A stretch of DNA of 64,000 bases from assembly GCA_963854835.1 (NCBI GenBank), contig OY978525.1, positions 5,475,501 through 5,539,500 of the forward strand. Reading direction: 5' to 3'. The notes under the pieces are model-generated. The model had not been told where the DNA came from, searched no databases, and was given only the letters and a program-made list of their open reading frames with translations. Source of the DNA: Megamerina dolium. Lineage: Eukaryota; Arthropoda; Insecta; Diptera; Megamerinidae. Below are positions 26,431 through 45,521 of this stretch, one piece after another (the stretch's first letter is position 1; every line of letters starts with the position of its first letter). The position numbers and the translations under genes were made by a program.

Positions 26431-27240
26431 TTACCCCTCATATCACTATCGCTTAAAAGGATCGCCTACAAAATTCATATTTTTATCAAATACATTCCTT
26501 TCGCTTTTTAAAGTCGTCCCTAGAAGTGGAGATTCTATAATCGAATAATCCTAGTTTTTCCCTCTTAATATTTCTTCAAAACATACTTTCTCTTATTTCC
26601 ACCCTTCATAGGATACGCCATATAAAATTTATATTATTACAAAATGCACTTAAATCGCTCGCAGAAGGTTCAAATAGATGATCGACTCTCATTCAGTTTT
26701 TACTTCAACATTCTAATACCCTGTCTTCAGCCGTCGAGGGGTCGCCTGCACAAAATTATCCTGAAAACACATAAAAAGCGACAAATATCCTCACAGCTGG
26801 TCAGGAATCGCCTTTAGAGAGGTCAAATATATGCCCGACTTCCTTGAGGTTTAGTGTCACAACATTTTCTTTCATCAAACTTACCATTTATTTCCACGTT
26901 GTAAGGAGCTTGCCATACATAATGAATGAAAAACACCGGATAATCGATAAATAACCACATAGCTGTCTAAGAATTGAACTTAGAGGAATCAGACATAGTC
27001 CTGAACTTCATACATTTTCTTTTCCATAGCATTTCTTCCAACGTACGTCCCCATATCTCTCTCCTTAGGAGGCTCCCCTACAACATTCATATTGTTTATA
27101 AAATTGGCCCCCACCGCTGACAGAGGTAAAATATCTGACCAACTCACATACATTTTTTCACCCCAATATTTCTCCCCCTCCCCCAACAAGCTTACCCACT
27201 ACCTCTGCCCTTTACGAGGGTGATATATAAAAATAAATTT
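26431..27240 (-). repeat. Family-1 tandem array, minus orientation
   Basis: Complementary unit marks recur: AAAAGGATCGCCTACAAAATT (26456), ATAGGATACGCCATATAAAAT (26608), GAGGGGTCGCCTGCACAAAAT (26735), AGGAGCTTGCCATACATAATG (26904), AGGAGGCTCCCCTACAACATT (27066) and GAGGGTGATATATAAAAA (27218). These are reverse complements of the TTTTGTATGGGAGCCCTCTTA mark. Period is about 130-165 bases. Confidence 0.8.
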
Positions 27241-27661
27241 CAATAGCGCAACTGATTTAAATAGATTCTTCGACAATTTGTTTTCGTGTGTTACCTCCAA
27301 GAGAATGCTAAAAAATTATCAATAATTTTTTACACGATATTAGCGTCCGCCTAGTAATCGGAAAACTCGTAATGTCTTACTCCAAATTAATTGCTTACGT
27401 CACTAAAACATTTTCCATTGTTTACAATCATGATCAAGAACAATTTGTGTGCACTTGTTCAATTCCAAGTACTAGCTTCATGGTGGTCGATAACATAATT
27501 ATATAATAATTGCCTTCCATTATAGATCTCAATAAATTTCCACTTTTAGGTAATAACAATAATCTGTGATATACGTAAATAGCCACATAAGTGTTTATTA
27601 TCAGTGTTATACAATAATAACATTAGAAGTATCAAGATAAGTAAATACGAAAACACAACAA

Positions 27662-27669
27662 TATAAATT
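27662..27669 (+). promoter_or_regulatory. Possible TATA box of maltase C
   Basis: TATAAATT about 100 bases upstream of the start codon. If used, transcription starts near 27692. No strong initiator is visible, so this is tentative. Confidence 0.35.
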
Positions 27670-27764
27670 AGAGCTAACTTGGTGATAAGATCGATAATGT
27701 TGTTTCGAATTATGCACAAGCCCTCTTTTCACAATGGAAAGTTTAACAATCATTTGTCGGCAAG

Positions 27765-30700
27765 ATGTCGACTCTACCGGCATTGCTAATATTATTAATA
27801 ACATTAGATTGCGGCGGTAAATTATTTTGGACTAGTGCAACTTCTATCGATTGGTGGGAATCGGCCGCTTTATATCAAATCTATCCACGTTCATTCCAAG
27901 ACAGCGATGGTGATGGTATTGGCGATTTGAATGGCATAACTGAACGTTTGGAATATCTAAAAGAGATTGGCATCACAGCGACATGGTTGTCGCCTATTTT
28001 CGAATCGCCCATGTCCGATATGGGTTATGACATTTCGAATTTTACACGCATCGATCCCATTTTCGGTACACTTGAGGATTTCGATGCGTTAATTGCGAAA
28101 GCAAAACGTATCGGTGTGAAAATTATATTGGATTTTGTGCCGAATCATTCGAGTGATGAATGTTTGTGGTTTCAAAAATCCATCCACAGAGAAGATGGCT
28201 ACGATGATTTTTATGTGTGGGACAATGGATTGCCGGATCCGTCAAATTCGAGCAATCGTTTGCCGCCTAGTAATTGGGTAAGTTATTTTGCTTAGCATTT
28301 ATCATTCAATTTACATTGTAATAAATTTCAGGTTAGCATTTTTAAAGGCCCCCAATGGACATGGCACCCAGTACGACGACAATTCTATTTACATCAATTT
28401 CAGGTGAAACAACCAGATCTTAATTTTAGCAGCCCCATGGTACGGCAGCATTTGTTGGATGTTTTAACTTTTTGGCTAAATCGTGGTGTGGCTGGTTTCC
28501 GCATCGATGCGCTGCCACATATTTTCGAGAAACGCAACACTGACGGCACTTATCCAGATGAGCCTTTGTCTGGCTGGACTTCAGACCCAGATAGCTATGA
28601 TTACTTAAATCATATTTACACCAAAGATCAATATGGTACCGTTGAGCTGGTTTACGAATGGCGTGACGCTTTGGAACAATATCGTGCAAAAAATGGTGGC
28701 GATACAAGGTTCCCATCCATTCTTATGGTATTGCAAAATTTTGCAGAATATTGTTGAAACATATTTTCTCCTACAGAATTCTTCTTGCGGAAGCTTATTC
28801 ACCTATAGAAATGCTGAGTCAGTACTACGGTAATGGTACTCATTATGGTGCACAATTGCCAATGAACTTTAATCTGATGTATCTGAATGGATTATCGACG
28901 GCACGTGATGTTGAAAATTCAGTCCATTCATGGATGGACACAATGTGGCAAGAACATCGCACAGCGAATTGGGTGGTCGGCAATCATGATAATAGTCGTG
29001 TTGCAAATCGTATAGGCAGACACAAAGTTGATTTGTTAAATATTATTGTAAATGCCCTGCCTGGTGCTTCAGTCACGTATTATGTGAGTATTTAACTTGT
29101 ACGTATAGAACGTATGATTTTGTGGGCCAATGCACGTATTTATTTATTTATGCACCTTACTTGTATTTTATTTTTTATGTGTCATTTCATCTTTAAGGGT
29201 GAGGAAATTGGTATGTCTGATGTGAAGACCGAATGTACAGGCAACTCATGTGATTCACGCGATGCTGTACGTTCGCCAATGCAATGGAATTCACAACCGC
29301 ATGCTGGCTTCACCGCAGGACCAAGCACATGGCTTCCTGTTGCTGATGATTTTATGAAATGTAATGTACAAACGGAGCGTGGTATAGCACGTAGTTCATT
29401 GCAAATCTTTAAAGCTATGCAAAAATTGAAAAGCACAACAGCTTTTAAGGCATTCAAACAGCCGGAAGGTTTTTCATATGGTGCGTTGAATGAGCAAGTC
29501 CTTCAGATTATCAGGTTAGTGAGAAAATTATCTGTTAAATACTTGCGAAATGATAGGAAAATATTTGGTATTTAATTTGAGAAAGAAAATATCTTCACAC
29601 ATTGTTATTAATTTCTTGATTTTCAAGTGTTTTTACTTCCATTTTGTATGGGAGTCTTTTTAAGGGCTTAAAATAGGGGATAAGTATATTTAGCGGAAAT
29701 ATTGACATGCAAAAAATAATGAAGTCAGTCATGTGCAACTCATGGCGACATTTTGTCGATTTGCAAATATGTAACATCCATTTTATATGGATGGTCGGAG
29801 AAAGTGTTGTTGGAGTTCGGTCATAGATTTAATCACTCTAGATGCGATTGTTCTGGCTGTTAAACTAATTTCGTTCTTTTCGTATAGGAGACTTCGTAAG
29901 GGGTGGAGATCGGGAATGAGTATGTTCAGAAAAAATAGTCAAGAGGAAATAGTAATTGAGAGCAGTCACATATTTCATTGCTCTAGGTGCTATTTTTGAG
30001 GTTAATTATTGATGTTCTGAAGTTTCAACGTTCATTTTATATGGGAGCCCATTAAGGGATGTAAATAAGTGTTAGGTGTGATTCCTAAGGGTGTTTGTCA
30101 ATTTTCAGGTGCTTTTACGGTCGTTTTGTATGGCAGCTGTCATAAGAGGTAGAAATATGGGCTTAGAATGATCAATTGAAATGTTCATAAGGAATAAGCA
30201 ACGGGGATCCGTTATACATTTACCACGCTAGATGTGAGTCCTGAGGGTATTTGCCGATTTTAAGATGTTTTTACGCTCGTTTTGTATGGCAGCTGTCATA
30301 AAAGGTAGAGATATGGGCTTAATATGATCAATCGAAATGTTCATAATGAATAAGCAAGGGTGGTCCAACAGCACTAGGTATGATTCTTGAGAGTATTTGT
30401 CGATTTTTAGATGTTGTTACGCTCGTTTTGTATGGCAACTGTTGTAAGGGGTAGAGATATGGGCTTAGTATGTTCAATTGAAGCGTTCATGAGCAAAAAA
30501 TAATGAAGCCCAGTCATATATTTCACTACTCTGGGTGCGATTTTTAAGAGTTTTGATTTTTATATATGTCCAAGTTCACTTTGTATGGGATTTTCACGTT
30601 TTCAATTTACAGATCTGCACCCAATGTCGAAGAATATCGTGTGCTAGCAAATATGGGTAATAAAATTGAAACAATACAACACTTAAGTGATAAACAAATG

Positions 30701-30888
30701 GAATGCATTGTACTTTCTTCGTATTCGTTACATCATTATGGGTAGATTAATTTGCATTTTACTTACACTGATAAGGTATTGCTTCAAATAATATAAAATT
30801 TTATAATTCTTATAGGAAACGAATTAATTTACGTGATAAAATCGATTTGATGCCATATGAAGCGATTGTCTTACGTTGGAGGCCATAG
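27765..30888 (+). CDS. Maltase C (alpha-glucosidase, GH13), diverged
   Basis: Exons 27765-28277, 28332-28708, 28777-29083, 29198-29514, 30613-30741 and 30816-30888, 571 residues. Signal peptide about 1-24, domain from [16 protein letters not shown]. Motifs are [23 protein letters not shown] (Asp230), LLAEAY (Glu302) and GNHDN (Asp368), so catalysis should be intact. After GEEIGMSDV it lacks the [17 protein letters not shown] segment of the other six and reads [19 protein letters not shown] instead, suggesting a separate old lineage. No intron at the DLNG site. The donor after exon 2 (GTTCCC) is poor, but it joins the frame exactly and shares its position with E. Intron 5 (1098 bp) is filled by a family-1 array. 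Out-of-frame ATGs at 27697 and 27734 precede the start; the second opens a 29-codon overlapping frame. Convergent with D. Confidence 0.9.
29635..30600 (+). repeat. Family-1 tandem array inside maltase C intron 5
   Basis: About eight unit marks (29640, 29778, 29877, 30031, 30122, 30278, 30424, 30577). The best three share CGTTTTGTATGGCA and TAGAGATATGGGCTTAGTAT, at spacings of about 150 bases, and are more alike than units elsewhere. They lie on the sense strand of the host gene. Confidence 0.85.
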
Positions 30889-31044
30889 GTTAATGTGGCC
30901 ACCTCCTCAACGAGAGAGCTTATCTTGAGTAAAAGAAGCCCCTTTGTGGTTTAACGATCTCATATTTTGGAGAGTATAAGAAGATAACGGGAAATATAAT
31001 TATTTTGTTACAATTATTATACATAATTATTTGTAGTCCAATAT

Positions 31045-31050
31045 AATAAA
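31045..31050 (+). terminator. Likely poly(A) signal of maltase C
   Basis: AATAAA, followed at once by further ATAAAATA-type copies, about 155 bases after the stop of C. The convergent gene D must end in the same 319-base gap; a TTTATT (AATAAA on the minus strand) at 31102-31107 would make the two 3' ends overlap. Confidence 0.55.
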
Positions 31051-31207
31051 TAAAATACTCTAATAAATATTGCGCTTGTATTATTATTATTATTAATTAT
31101 TTTTATTATTATTATTAATTATTAATATTCAAAAACTTATAAATAATTTATATAAAAATATATTTTAAATAATAGTATTTATACAAGTTTTTGTGATGCA
31201 TCATTCA

Positions 31208-33901
<2,694 letters not shown>

Positions 33902-33956
33902 CTACATATGCTTGAGTAGCAATTTAGCTATGGAATAATTTCAAATTGTTGGACGC

Positions 33957-33964
33957 ATTTTATA
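33957..33964 (-). promoter_or_regulatory. TATA box of maltase D
   Basis: TATAAAAT on the minus strand, 77 bases upstream of the start codon, predicting transcription start near 33930 and a leader of about 50 bases. Confidence 0.55.
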
Positions 33965-34740
33965 ACATATGATTTGCCTTTGATAATTTTTTTTAATATC
34001 AATTTGCTTAATATTACTGCAAGTTTATTTATGATTGAAATGACAAGATACATACACTTTTACCAAATGTTGTTTGTACTCGAATCAACATACAGATAAG
34101 ACGAATAATTTGTATTGTTGTTTTAAAGGGGGTCAGTTTTACGATATTGATTATTTATATAATACGATTATTTTTAGAATTACCATGGTTTGTTATAACA
34201 ATTTGATAATATTTATACATTAGATCTATTTCAAAGAGCTATTGGGCTCTCAGCGTATAATCCCATTATACACCTTGAAATTAGGTATTGAAAACTATTT
34301 ACAAAAAAAAAATATATATATATAAATCTGCAGTGAAATATGTATTGAAAAGTTTTATACCACTTATTCCACTTGGTGCAAGTGTTTCTTTGGAAATTTG
34401 GTCTTGACTATTAGAAAAGATCTTGATTATTTTTCAAAATGTTCATGCTTTTAGGAAATTTTGGACAGGTGTAATATAGGTATTTTAGTGTTTTCAAATA
34501 TTGCGCTCAATCTTTCAATATTATTCAGTGAGTATTAAGAATGCCAGCTTTAAGACTTCTCACAGATCCCGGTTATTAGAGCACTTTGAAAAGTAATTTC
34601 GAGTTCCTGAAACAAGACCCAAAGCTATAAAGTTTAGAGAAATTCTTTATAAAATTGCAAAAAAAAAGGAAGTTAGAAAAAAAATACTTTTTTTCGTGTT
34701 AAAATCTAACAGATTTAAGGGCGATTATGTGGCTATTTGG
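33965..34740. other. Intergenic, no gene seen
   Basis: AT-rich spacer between the 5' ends of D (minus) and, beyond the array, E (plus). TA-rich run near 34315. No recognisable frame. Confidence 0.5.
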
Positions 34741-34749
34741 CTATTTTAG

Positions 34750-36065
34750 TATGTTTATCAGTTCATTTTGTAGGGAAGCCTCCTTATGGAGTAAAAATAG
34801 GCAGTACATATGTTAAACAAAACTATTGAATAGTAAAAATGAATAGGGCTCGGTCATATATTTGAACCCTAAAGGACCACTCTTGAAGCTATTTTTATAA
34901 AAATGTCTATTTTATAAGGAAGCACCGCTAAGGAGGTGAGATAGGAATTAAATATGTTGGAAAAAAAAGTGAATCAGAAAAAATAATCGGTATCGGTTAT
35001 ATATTTTGGCATTCTAGTGGCGCTCAAGAGGCAATTCTGAGATTGGTTACACCAGTTGATAAATGAGCATACCCTGGAGTTATTAAGACAATTTTCCCAT
35101 GGAATTTGGGCTCTTAAATATGAATTTCACATTTAAACAATTTTTTATGGAAGCGTTTTAGAAATATGAATTTTTGAAATTTTTTTTTTAATTTTCAGAC
35201 ATATTGTAGTCATTATGTTGAAGAAAATAAGGAATTATGTGCAGAAAAAATGTTAAGTAGTAAACATTAGTGGGTGCCGTAGCTCAGTGGTTAGTGTGTT
35301 CGCCTTCTGATCTGTAGGTCGTGGTTCAATCCCCGGCTGATGCATAACAAATTTAATATCGATAAGATTTTTCTTTCGAACGGTACCCACCTGTCGGCAA
35401 GCAATTGGCAATTCTTCCGACAGTAACAACTTGCCATGAAAAAGCTTCTAAAAGAACTCTGTGACAAAGCTCAAAAAAAGTGATGTCACAAGTTTTCTGC
35501 CGTTCGGAACCGGTTAAAATAAGTAGGTCCCTTCTAATACTGTCCAAAATTTAAGACGCACAACAGTAATGGAAGAGAAGCTCTGCCAATGAGCCCTTTG
35601 GGGCTTTAAGTGCCACATATTCATTCATTGAGTAAACATTAATGGGGGACTGTAATACATAACCTCTCTAGGGAAACTCTGGAAGCTATGGCTGCGAAAT
35701 TTATAAAAACAGTATTTTTGTAGGGGAGCACCGATAATTAGTTGAGATAGGCAGTAAATAAATTCAGAAAAAATATAAAAAAGAACGAATTAATAAGGCT
35801 CGGTCATATATTTTACTGCTATATGGGCTATTTGTGGACAATTATGAGGTTACTTTGTGATGTTGAAGTGTTTTAAAGTTGTTTTTGCTAAGAAACCTCA
35901 CTAAGAATTAAATATAAGGTCTGAATATATTCAGAAAACTTGTTGGATTGTCAAAATGAATGAAGTTTGGTTAATAAATAACATCTGTCAAGTGTCAATC
36001 TGGGAACGGTCGACGCGAAATTTATAAAAACATAATTTTCGAATGGGGGTCCCTCTAAAATGTTA
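34750..36065 (+). repeat. Family-1 tandem array interrupted by a SINE
   Basis: Unit marks CATTTTGTAGGGAAGCCTCC (34763), ATTTTATAAGGAAGCACCGC (about 34910), TTTTTGTAGGGGAGCACCG (35715) and a GGGGGTCCCTCTAAAATG end (36045) are spaced in rough multiples of 150 bases. The SINE at 35272-35628 lies within a unit; the sequence on its two sides joins as a repeat (GTAAACATTA repeated by target duplication). Confidence 0.8.
35272..35630 (+). repeat. Best-preserved tRNA-derived SINE copy
   Basis: Head carries the RNA polymerase III A-box TAGCTCAGTGG (35280-35290) and B-box GGTTCAATCC (35323-35332) at normal tRNA spacing. Next is a tRNA-unrelated body (CACCTGTCGGCAAGCAATTG, GTTTTCTGCCGTTCGGAACC) and a tail GCTTTAAGTGCCACAT plus ATTC repeats. 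AGTAAACATTA at 35259-35269 and 35631-35641 is an 11-bp direct target duplication. The length (about 357 bp) sets the reference for the family. It is not a tRNA gene: the acceptor-stem half is absent. Confidence 0.93.
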
Positions 36066-36476
36066 ATGTACATGTTAAAATGTTGAATAGAAAAATTTAA
36101 GGGGATAAATGTAGGAAATTTTGCTCCTCATTTGAATGACTGAGCGACGCTTATTTCAATTCAAGACCATCCCGACTAACTGAAAGATTTTTTATTCAAC
36201 ATATACGACGGGATCCGAAGTTACCTGGACTAAAATCGCTATTCACACTATATACTATATAACAAATTGAACTTGAATTCTTCTAAAGTACTAGTACATA
36301 CTATAAATATTTTCATTATCACTCTCATTGTATGATAATCAATATTTGATTTCTCTTTATCAGCATGGGGGTAATAAATATATATATATATCAATAAACA
36401 TGGATTTAGACTTTAAACGTAATCATAAGTAGTAAAATTAGTGTGGATAATTAGTACTCAATGAGCCGTTCACGAA

Positions 36477-38730
36477 ATGAGTACATGCTGGACAATAATT
36501 GGATTAGCTCTTATTTTGGGTGTGTCCCAAACGACATTAGCTGAGAAATCATGGTGGCAGACGGCATCCTTTTATCAGATTTACCCACGTTCATTTAAAG
36601 ATAGCAGTGGCGATGGTGTTGGCGATCTCAATGGTGTCACCGAAAATTTGGCATATTTAAAAGAGATTGGTATTACAGGAACATGGTTATCGCCATTTTT
36701 AAAGTCACCTATGGCAGATTTTGGCTATGACATTGCAAATTTTACCGATGTGGATCCACTTTTCGGCACTATGGATGATTTTGATCGAATGATGACCAAG
36801 GCGAAGGAATTGGGTATACGTATTATATTGGATTTTGTGCCGAATCATTCAAGTGATGAATGTGAATGGTTCATTAAATCGGCAGCAAAAGATCCCACCT
36901 ATAAAGATTTCTATATTTGGCATCCCGGAAAAATGATTGATGGTGTACGACGACCACCCAATAATTGGGTGAGTGTATTTCGTGGATCCGCTTGGCAATG
37001 GCATGAGGGACGTCAGGAATATTATTTACATCAGTTCCACAAAAAACAGCCTGATTTTAATTATCGTCATCCTAGTGTGCGGGAAACAATGAAAGTAAGT
37101 GCGGAGAAATCGTATTGATTCTGAAAAACTTTGGTATTAAAGTCATTTTGTCGATCGATTTGTAGGAAATTTTACGCTTTTGGTTGCGCAAAGGTGTTGA
37201 TGGTTTTCGTATTGATGCAATATATACAGCATTCGAAGTACCTGCCGATGCAAATGGCAACTACCCAGATGAACCGCGCAATAGTTGGAACAATGATCCT
37301 GATGATTATGGCTATTTGAATCATATTTACACTGTGGACCAGCCAGAAACTCCACATTTAGTATATGAATGGCGTCAGCTATTGCGTGAGTTTCAAAAAG
37401 AGAACGGTGGCGATGAACGGTAGGCAATGAAGCGTCATACAAATGATTATGAGTTATTTACTTTGTTTCTCCGTCTTTTTGCAGCATATTAATGGTTGAA
37501 ACTTGGTCACCAATTGATATTGTCATGCAATATTATGGTAATGAGACAGTTGAAGGTGCTCAAATTCCATTCAATTTTCAAATGATTCTTGATCTAAACA
37601 ATCAATCTGATGCCCATCGCTATGCTGAAGTAATAAATCGATGGTTGAGTCTTATGCCAGCTGGAAGAACGGCTAATTGGGTGGTAGGTAGTACATATTC
37701 TGGTAGGCTGTAGTTTGCTGGTACCATTCTTGACTCGACAAACTCATTATCTCTTCTTTTCAAAGGCTTTAATTGACTTCTGAAAGAGATCTGAGACAAA
37801 GCTAAAAAATATATTGCCGCGAGAATTCAGTTGAGGGGATCGGCAAAGTACAACCCATATAATAATTGCTTCTAGCGTTACCTATTTATTAATCTATTTT
37901 CCCTTATCATTATTACAGATAGGCAGCCATGATAAAAATCGTGTCGGCTCACGTTTTGGTAGGGATCGCATTGATATGTTCAACATGCTGCTGCTCACTT
38001 TGCCTGGTTGCAGTATTACGTATTATGGTGAAGAGTTTGGTATGACCGATGTATGGATCTCGTGGAAACAGACGGTTGATCCTCAGGCTTGTAATGGTGC
38101 AGAGGCGGGTTTTGAATCCCGATCGCGTGATCCCGCACGTACGCCGTTCCAATGGAGCGGTCAACGCAATGCTGGTTTTACAAGCGCTAGAAAAACTTGG
38201 CTGCCCATCGCTGACGATTATGAAAATGTCAATGTAAAAGTACAAAGAGGTGTGGCATTAAGTCATTTGAATATTTTTAAGGCGCTACAACAAATTCGAC
38301 GTGAGAAAACTATAAAAGATGGCATGGTAGAGGTGAAACCAGTCAATAAAAATGTTCTGGCTATAAAAAGGTTTGTGTGAGAATGTGATGTAGTATTTTA
38401 TGGTTTTTCTTTTAAAATATTTATTAATTCTGGCATTTATAGACAATTGTACGGTGAATATATATTCATCACTCTATTGAATATATTCGATCATATGGAG
38501 AGTATTAATTTGAGTCAAACGTTTGAAAATTTACCCGATGAATTTGAATATGTTGTGGTTACTGATAAGTCCGGCAAAAGAAAAGGGTAAGCTCTTGAAC
38601 AAAATTTCTTTGATATTAATTTCAATATAATATTTAATTTTATAGTGATAAAATTCTCAGCCGCAGTATTACTCTAATGCCAATGGAATCAGTGATTTTG
38701 CGTTCATCAAATAAAATCTTTTCAGCGTAG
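36477..38730 (+). CDS. Maltase E (GH13), altered specificity motifs
   Basis: Exons 36477-37094, 37166-37419, 37485-37683, 37919-38370, 38443-38586 and 38646-38730, 583 residues. Signal peptide [20 protein letters not shown], domain from [20 protein letters not shown]. Catalytic acids Asp223 (GFRIDA), Glu296 and Asp362 are all present. Three surrounding motifs differ from the paralogues: QPDFN instead of QPDLN (Phe194), VETW instead of TEAY or AETY, and GSHDK instead of GNHDN or GNHDK (Ser360). Residues after GFRIDA are IYTAF rather than VPH-F or IPY-F. An altered substrate preference is possible; loss of activity cannot be excluded. Frame and splice sites are intact, so it is not an obvious pseudogene. 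An out-of-frame ATG at 36461 opens a 26-codon frame overlapping the start. No intron at the DLNG site. Intron 3 carries a possible SINE scrap. Confidence 0.92.
37756..37850 (+). repeat. Possible SINE scrap in maltase E intron 3
   Basis: GACTTCTGAAAGAGATCTGA followed by GACAAAGCTAAAAAATATATTG resembles the SINE body (CTTCTAAAAGAACTCTGTGA, then CAAAGCTCAAAAAAAGTGATG). Only about 50 bases align, so this is weak. Confidence 0.35.
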
Positions 38731-38816
38731 TATATTGATCGATTTTTCATGTACGATTTTTGGGTTTCATTTTTAAACACTCATACTCAAGAATATACTC
38801 ATACTGGCAGTGAATG

Positions 38817-38822
38817 AATAAA
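38817..38822 (+). terminator. Poly(A) signal of maltase E
   Basis: AATAAA, 87 bases after the stop codon, with a further AATAAA nearby. Confidence 0.6.
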
Positions 38823-39119
38823 TTAATAAATAATGATTTGAATCTATAAATTCTTTGCTTCAGTTGTTATAATTTGCAAATAGAAAAAATATTTGTAAAC
38901 TCACAATATTTATTTAGATTTCGATGAGTGAGCAAATATTGAATGAATAAAGAAATGCTACTGTAAATTATCTTCAATATGATAGTGCTATAAATAAAGT
39001 GAGCCAATTTCGGCTCTTGGTTCGTAGATTCATTGTTGCTTTCATAGAATAAAATCAAAGTGATAAATTTAAGATAATTAAAAGATTCATTTAAAGTTAC
39101 TTTTAATATTAGAATTTTT

Positions 39120-39345
39120 ATGACAGATCAAACTGTCAAAACGTCAAACTGTCTTGGTATCTTCGTTCAGTATTCTTTGACATTTCATCGTCGAAAGACT
39201 TCAAGTTGTGCAGCGTCTAAACATTATACAGCTATATTACGAAAATCATCGTTCTCCAAGATAAATTACTCGTATCCTTAAAACCATGTGCGAAGAAGTC
39301 CACTTTGGCCAAATTGCTCCTTCAATTCGCAATATACTTTTGTAT
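39120..39345 (+). mobile_element. N-terminal scrap of Tc1/mariner-like transposase
   Basis: The plus strand reads VERLQVVQRLNIIQLYYENH followed by RSPR, a helix-turn-helix start like that of the elements at 12466-13289 and 58914-59697 (ERL--QRLKILKIYYEN). The rest is unrecognisable. No ends located. Confidence 0.55.
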
Positions 39346-39659
39346 GAGAGATAGGCGTTGACAATTTTAAGTACATTTGCTTAAAAATTACGATAGTTTC
39401 AGACAAACAGACACACATTGCTAAATTAAATTATATGGCGATTGTGAACAATAATATTTTTTTTATACTAGCCGCTTCTGCTTTTATGTTGACAACCTAA
39501 AACACAAACACAATACACCAGAATACAGTTTATTATAGTTCTCACGGCTCACAGTAAATATACGCTGTCTATCCATATGCGTCAATACTATAGTAGAAAA
39601 AAGGTGGCCATATGTGTAGTAAATATACAAATAACAATGTGAGGTAAGAATTTTTTGAA

Positions 39660-40310
39660 CCTGATCAACATAGGCTTGTTGGAAAGAGTGAGTGCCTGAC
39701 AGTATTGTGTTGAAGACCGTTTTGCTCCTGAGGGTCACTTTTTTTTTTTACAAAGGAAAGCAGTTTGGAGATATATATCTCGAAAACAGGAGGCTTAGGG
39801 TAGTTTTTGTTATTAACGGACCCCCACTATTTTTTCACGGGAAACATTTTTCAGAAACATATTCCAGCGTTTTTCTTATTCGTTTAGCCTCTATGGAAAG
39901 ATTTACTTAAAAATAATGCTTTTTTCCCTTGCTGAAGGTATTCATAAAAAAAATAATGCCAGAATCAGATCCCTCGACCACAAGAACCTCCCGTACACCG
40001 CAATTATAGGGTTTCTACTGAAAATAATAAATTTTTTAAATCATTACCTTCAAACTAGATACTCTGAAAAGGTTGAGTTGAAAACCTAAACGTATAAGAA
40101 AAATGCCGAATAATGTTCTAGAAAAATGTTCCCCGGTAAAAAATAGTGGGTGTCCGTAAACAAAAAACTACCCTAAGCCTCCTGTTTTCGAGATAAACAG
40201 CCCCAAACTCTCCTCATTCGTCAATAAAATCTTACCCTGAGGAGCAAATTGTTCTTCAACACAGTACTCTGGGGCACTCTCTCTTTTCAAAAATCCTATG
40301 CTGATCAGGA
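39660..40310. mobile_element. Fold-back element with ~230-bp inverted arms
   Basis: The left end CCTGATCAACATAGG and the right end CCTATGCTGATCAGG are inverted. Reading inward, both arms carry GTGTTGAAGA, TTTGCTCCT, ATCTCGAAAACAGGAG, GCTTAGGGTAGTTTTT, CCCACTATTTTTT and TTTTTCTTATNCGTTTAG in the same order over about 230-240 bases. The unpaired centre of about 170 bases contains GGGTTTCTACTGAAAATAAT. No coding capacity. A half copy lies at 6346-6790. This is a non-autonomous fold-back or long-TIR MITE of unknown superfamily; no clear target duplication was found. Confidence 0.88.

Positions 40311-45521
<5,211 letters not shown>

Noticed and set aside
35280..35340. A tRNA gene
   Set aside because: A- and B-boxes are present, but the 3' acceptor half is absent and the sequence continues into the SINE body found in several copies.
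36477..38730. Maltase E as a pseudogene
   Set aside because: All six exons splice in frame, the three catalytic acids are kept and exon lengths match D and F; motif changes alone do not show loss of function.
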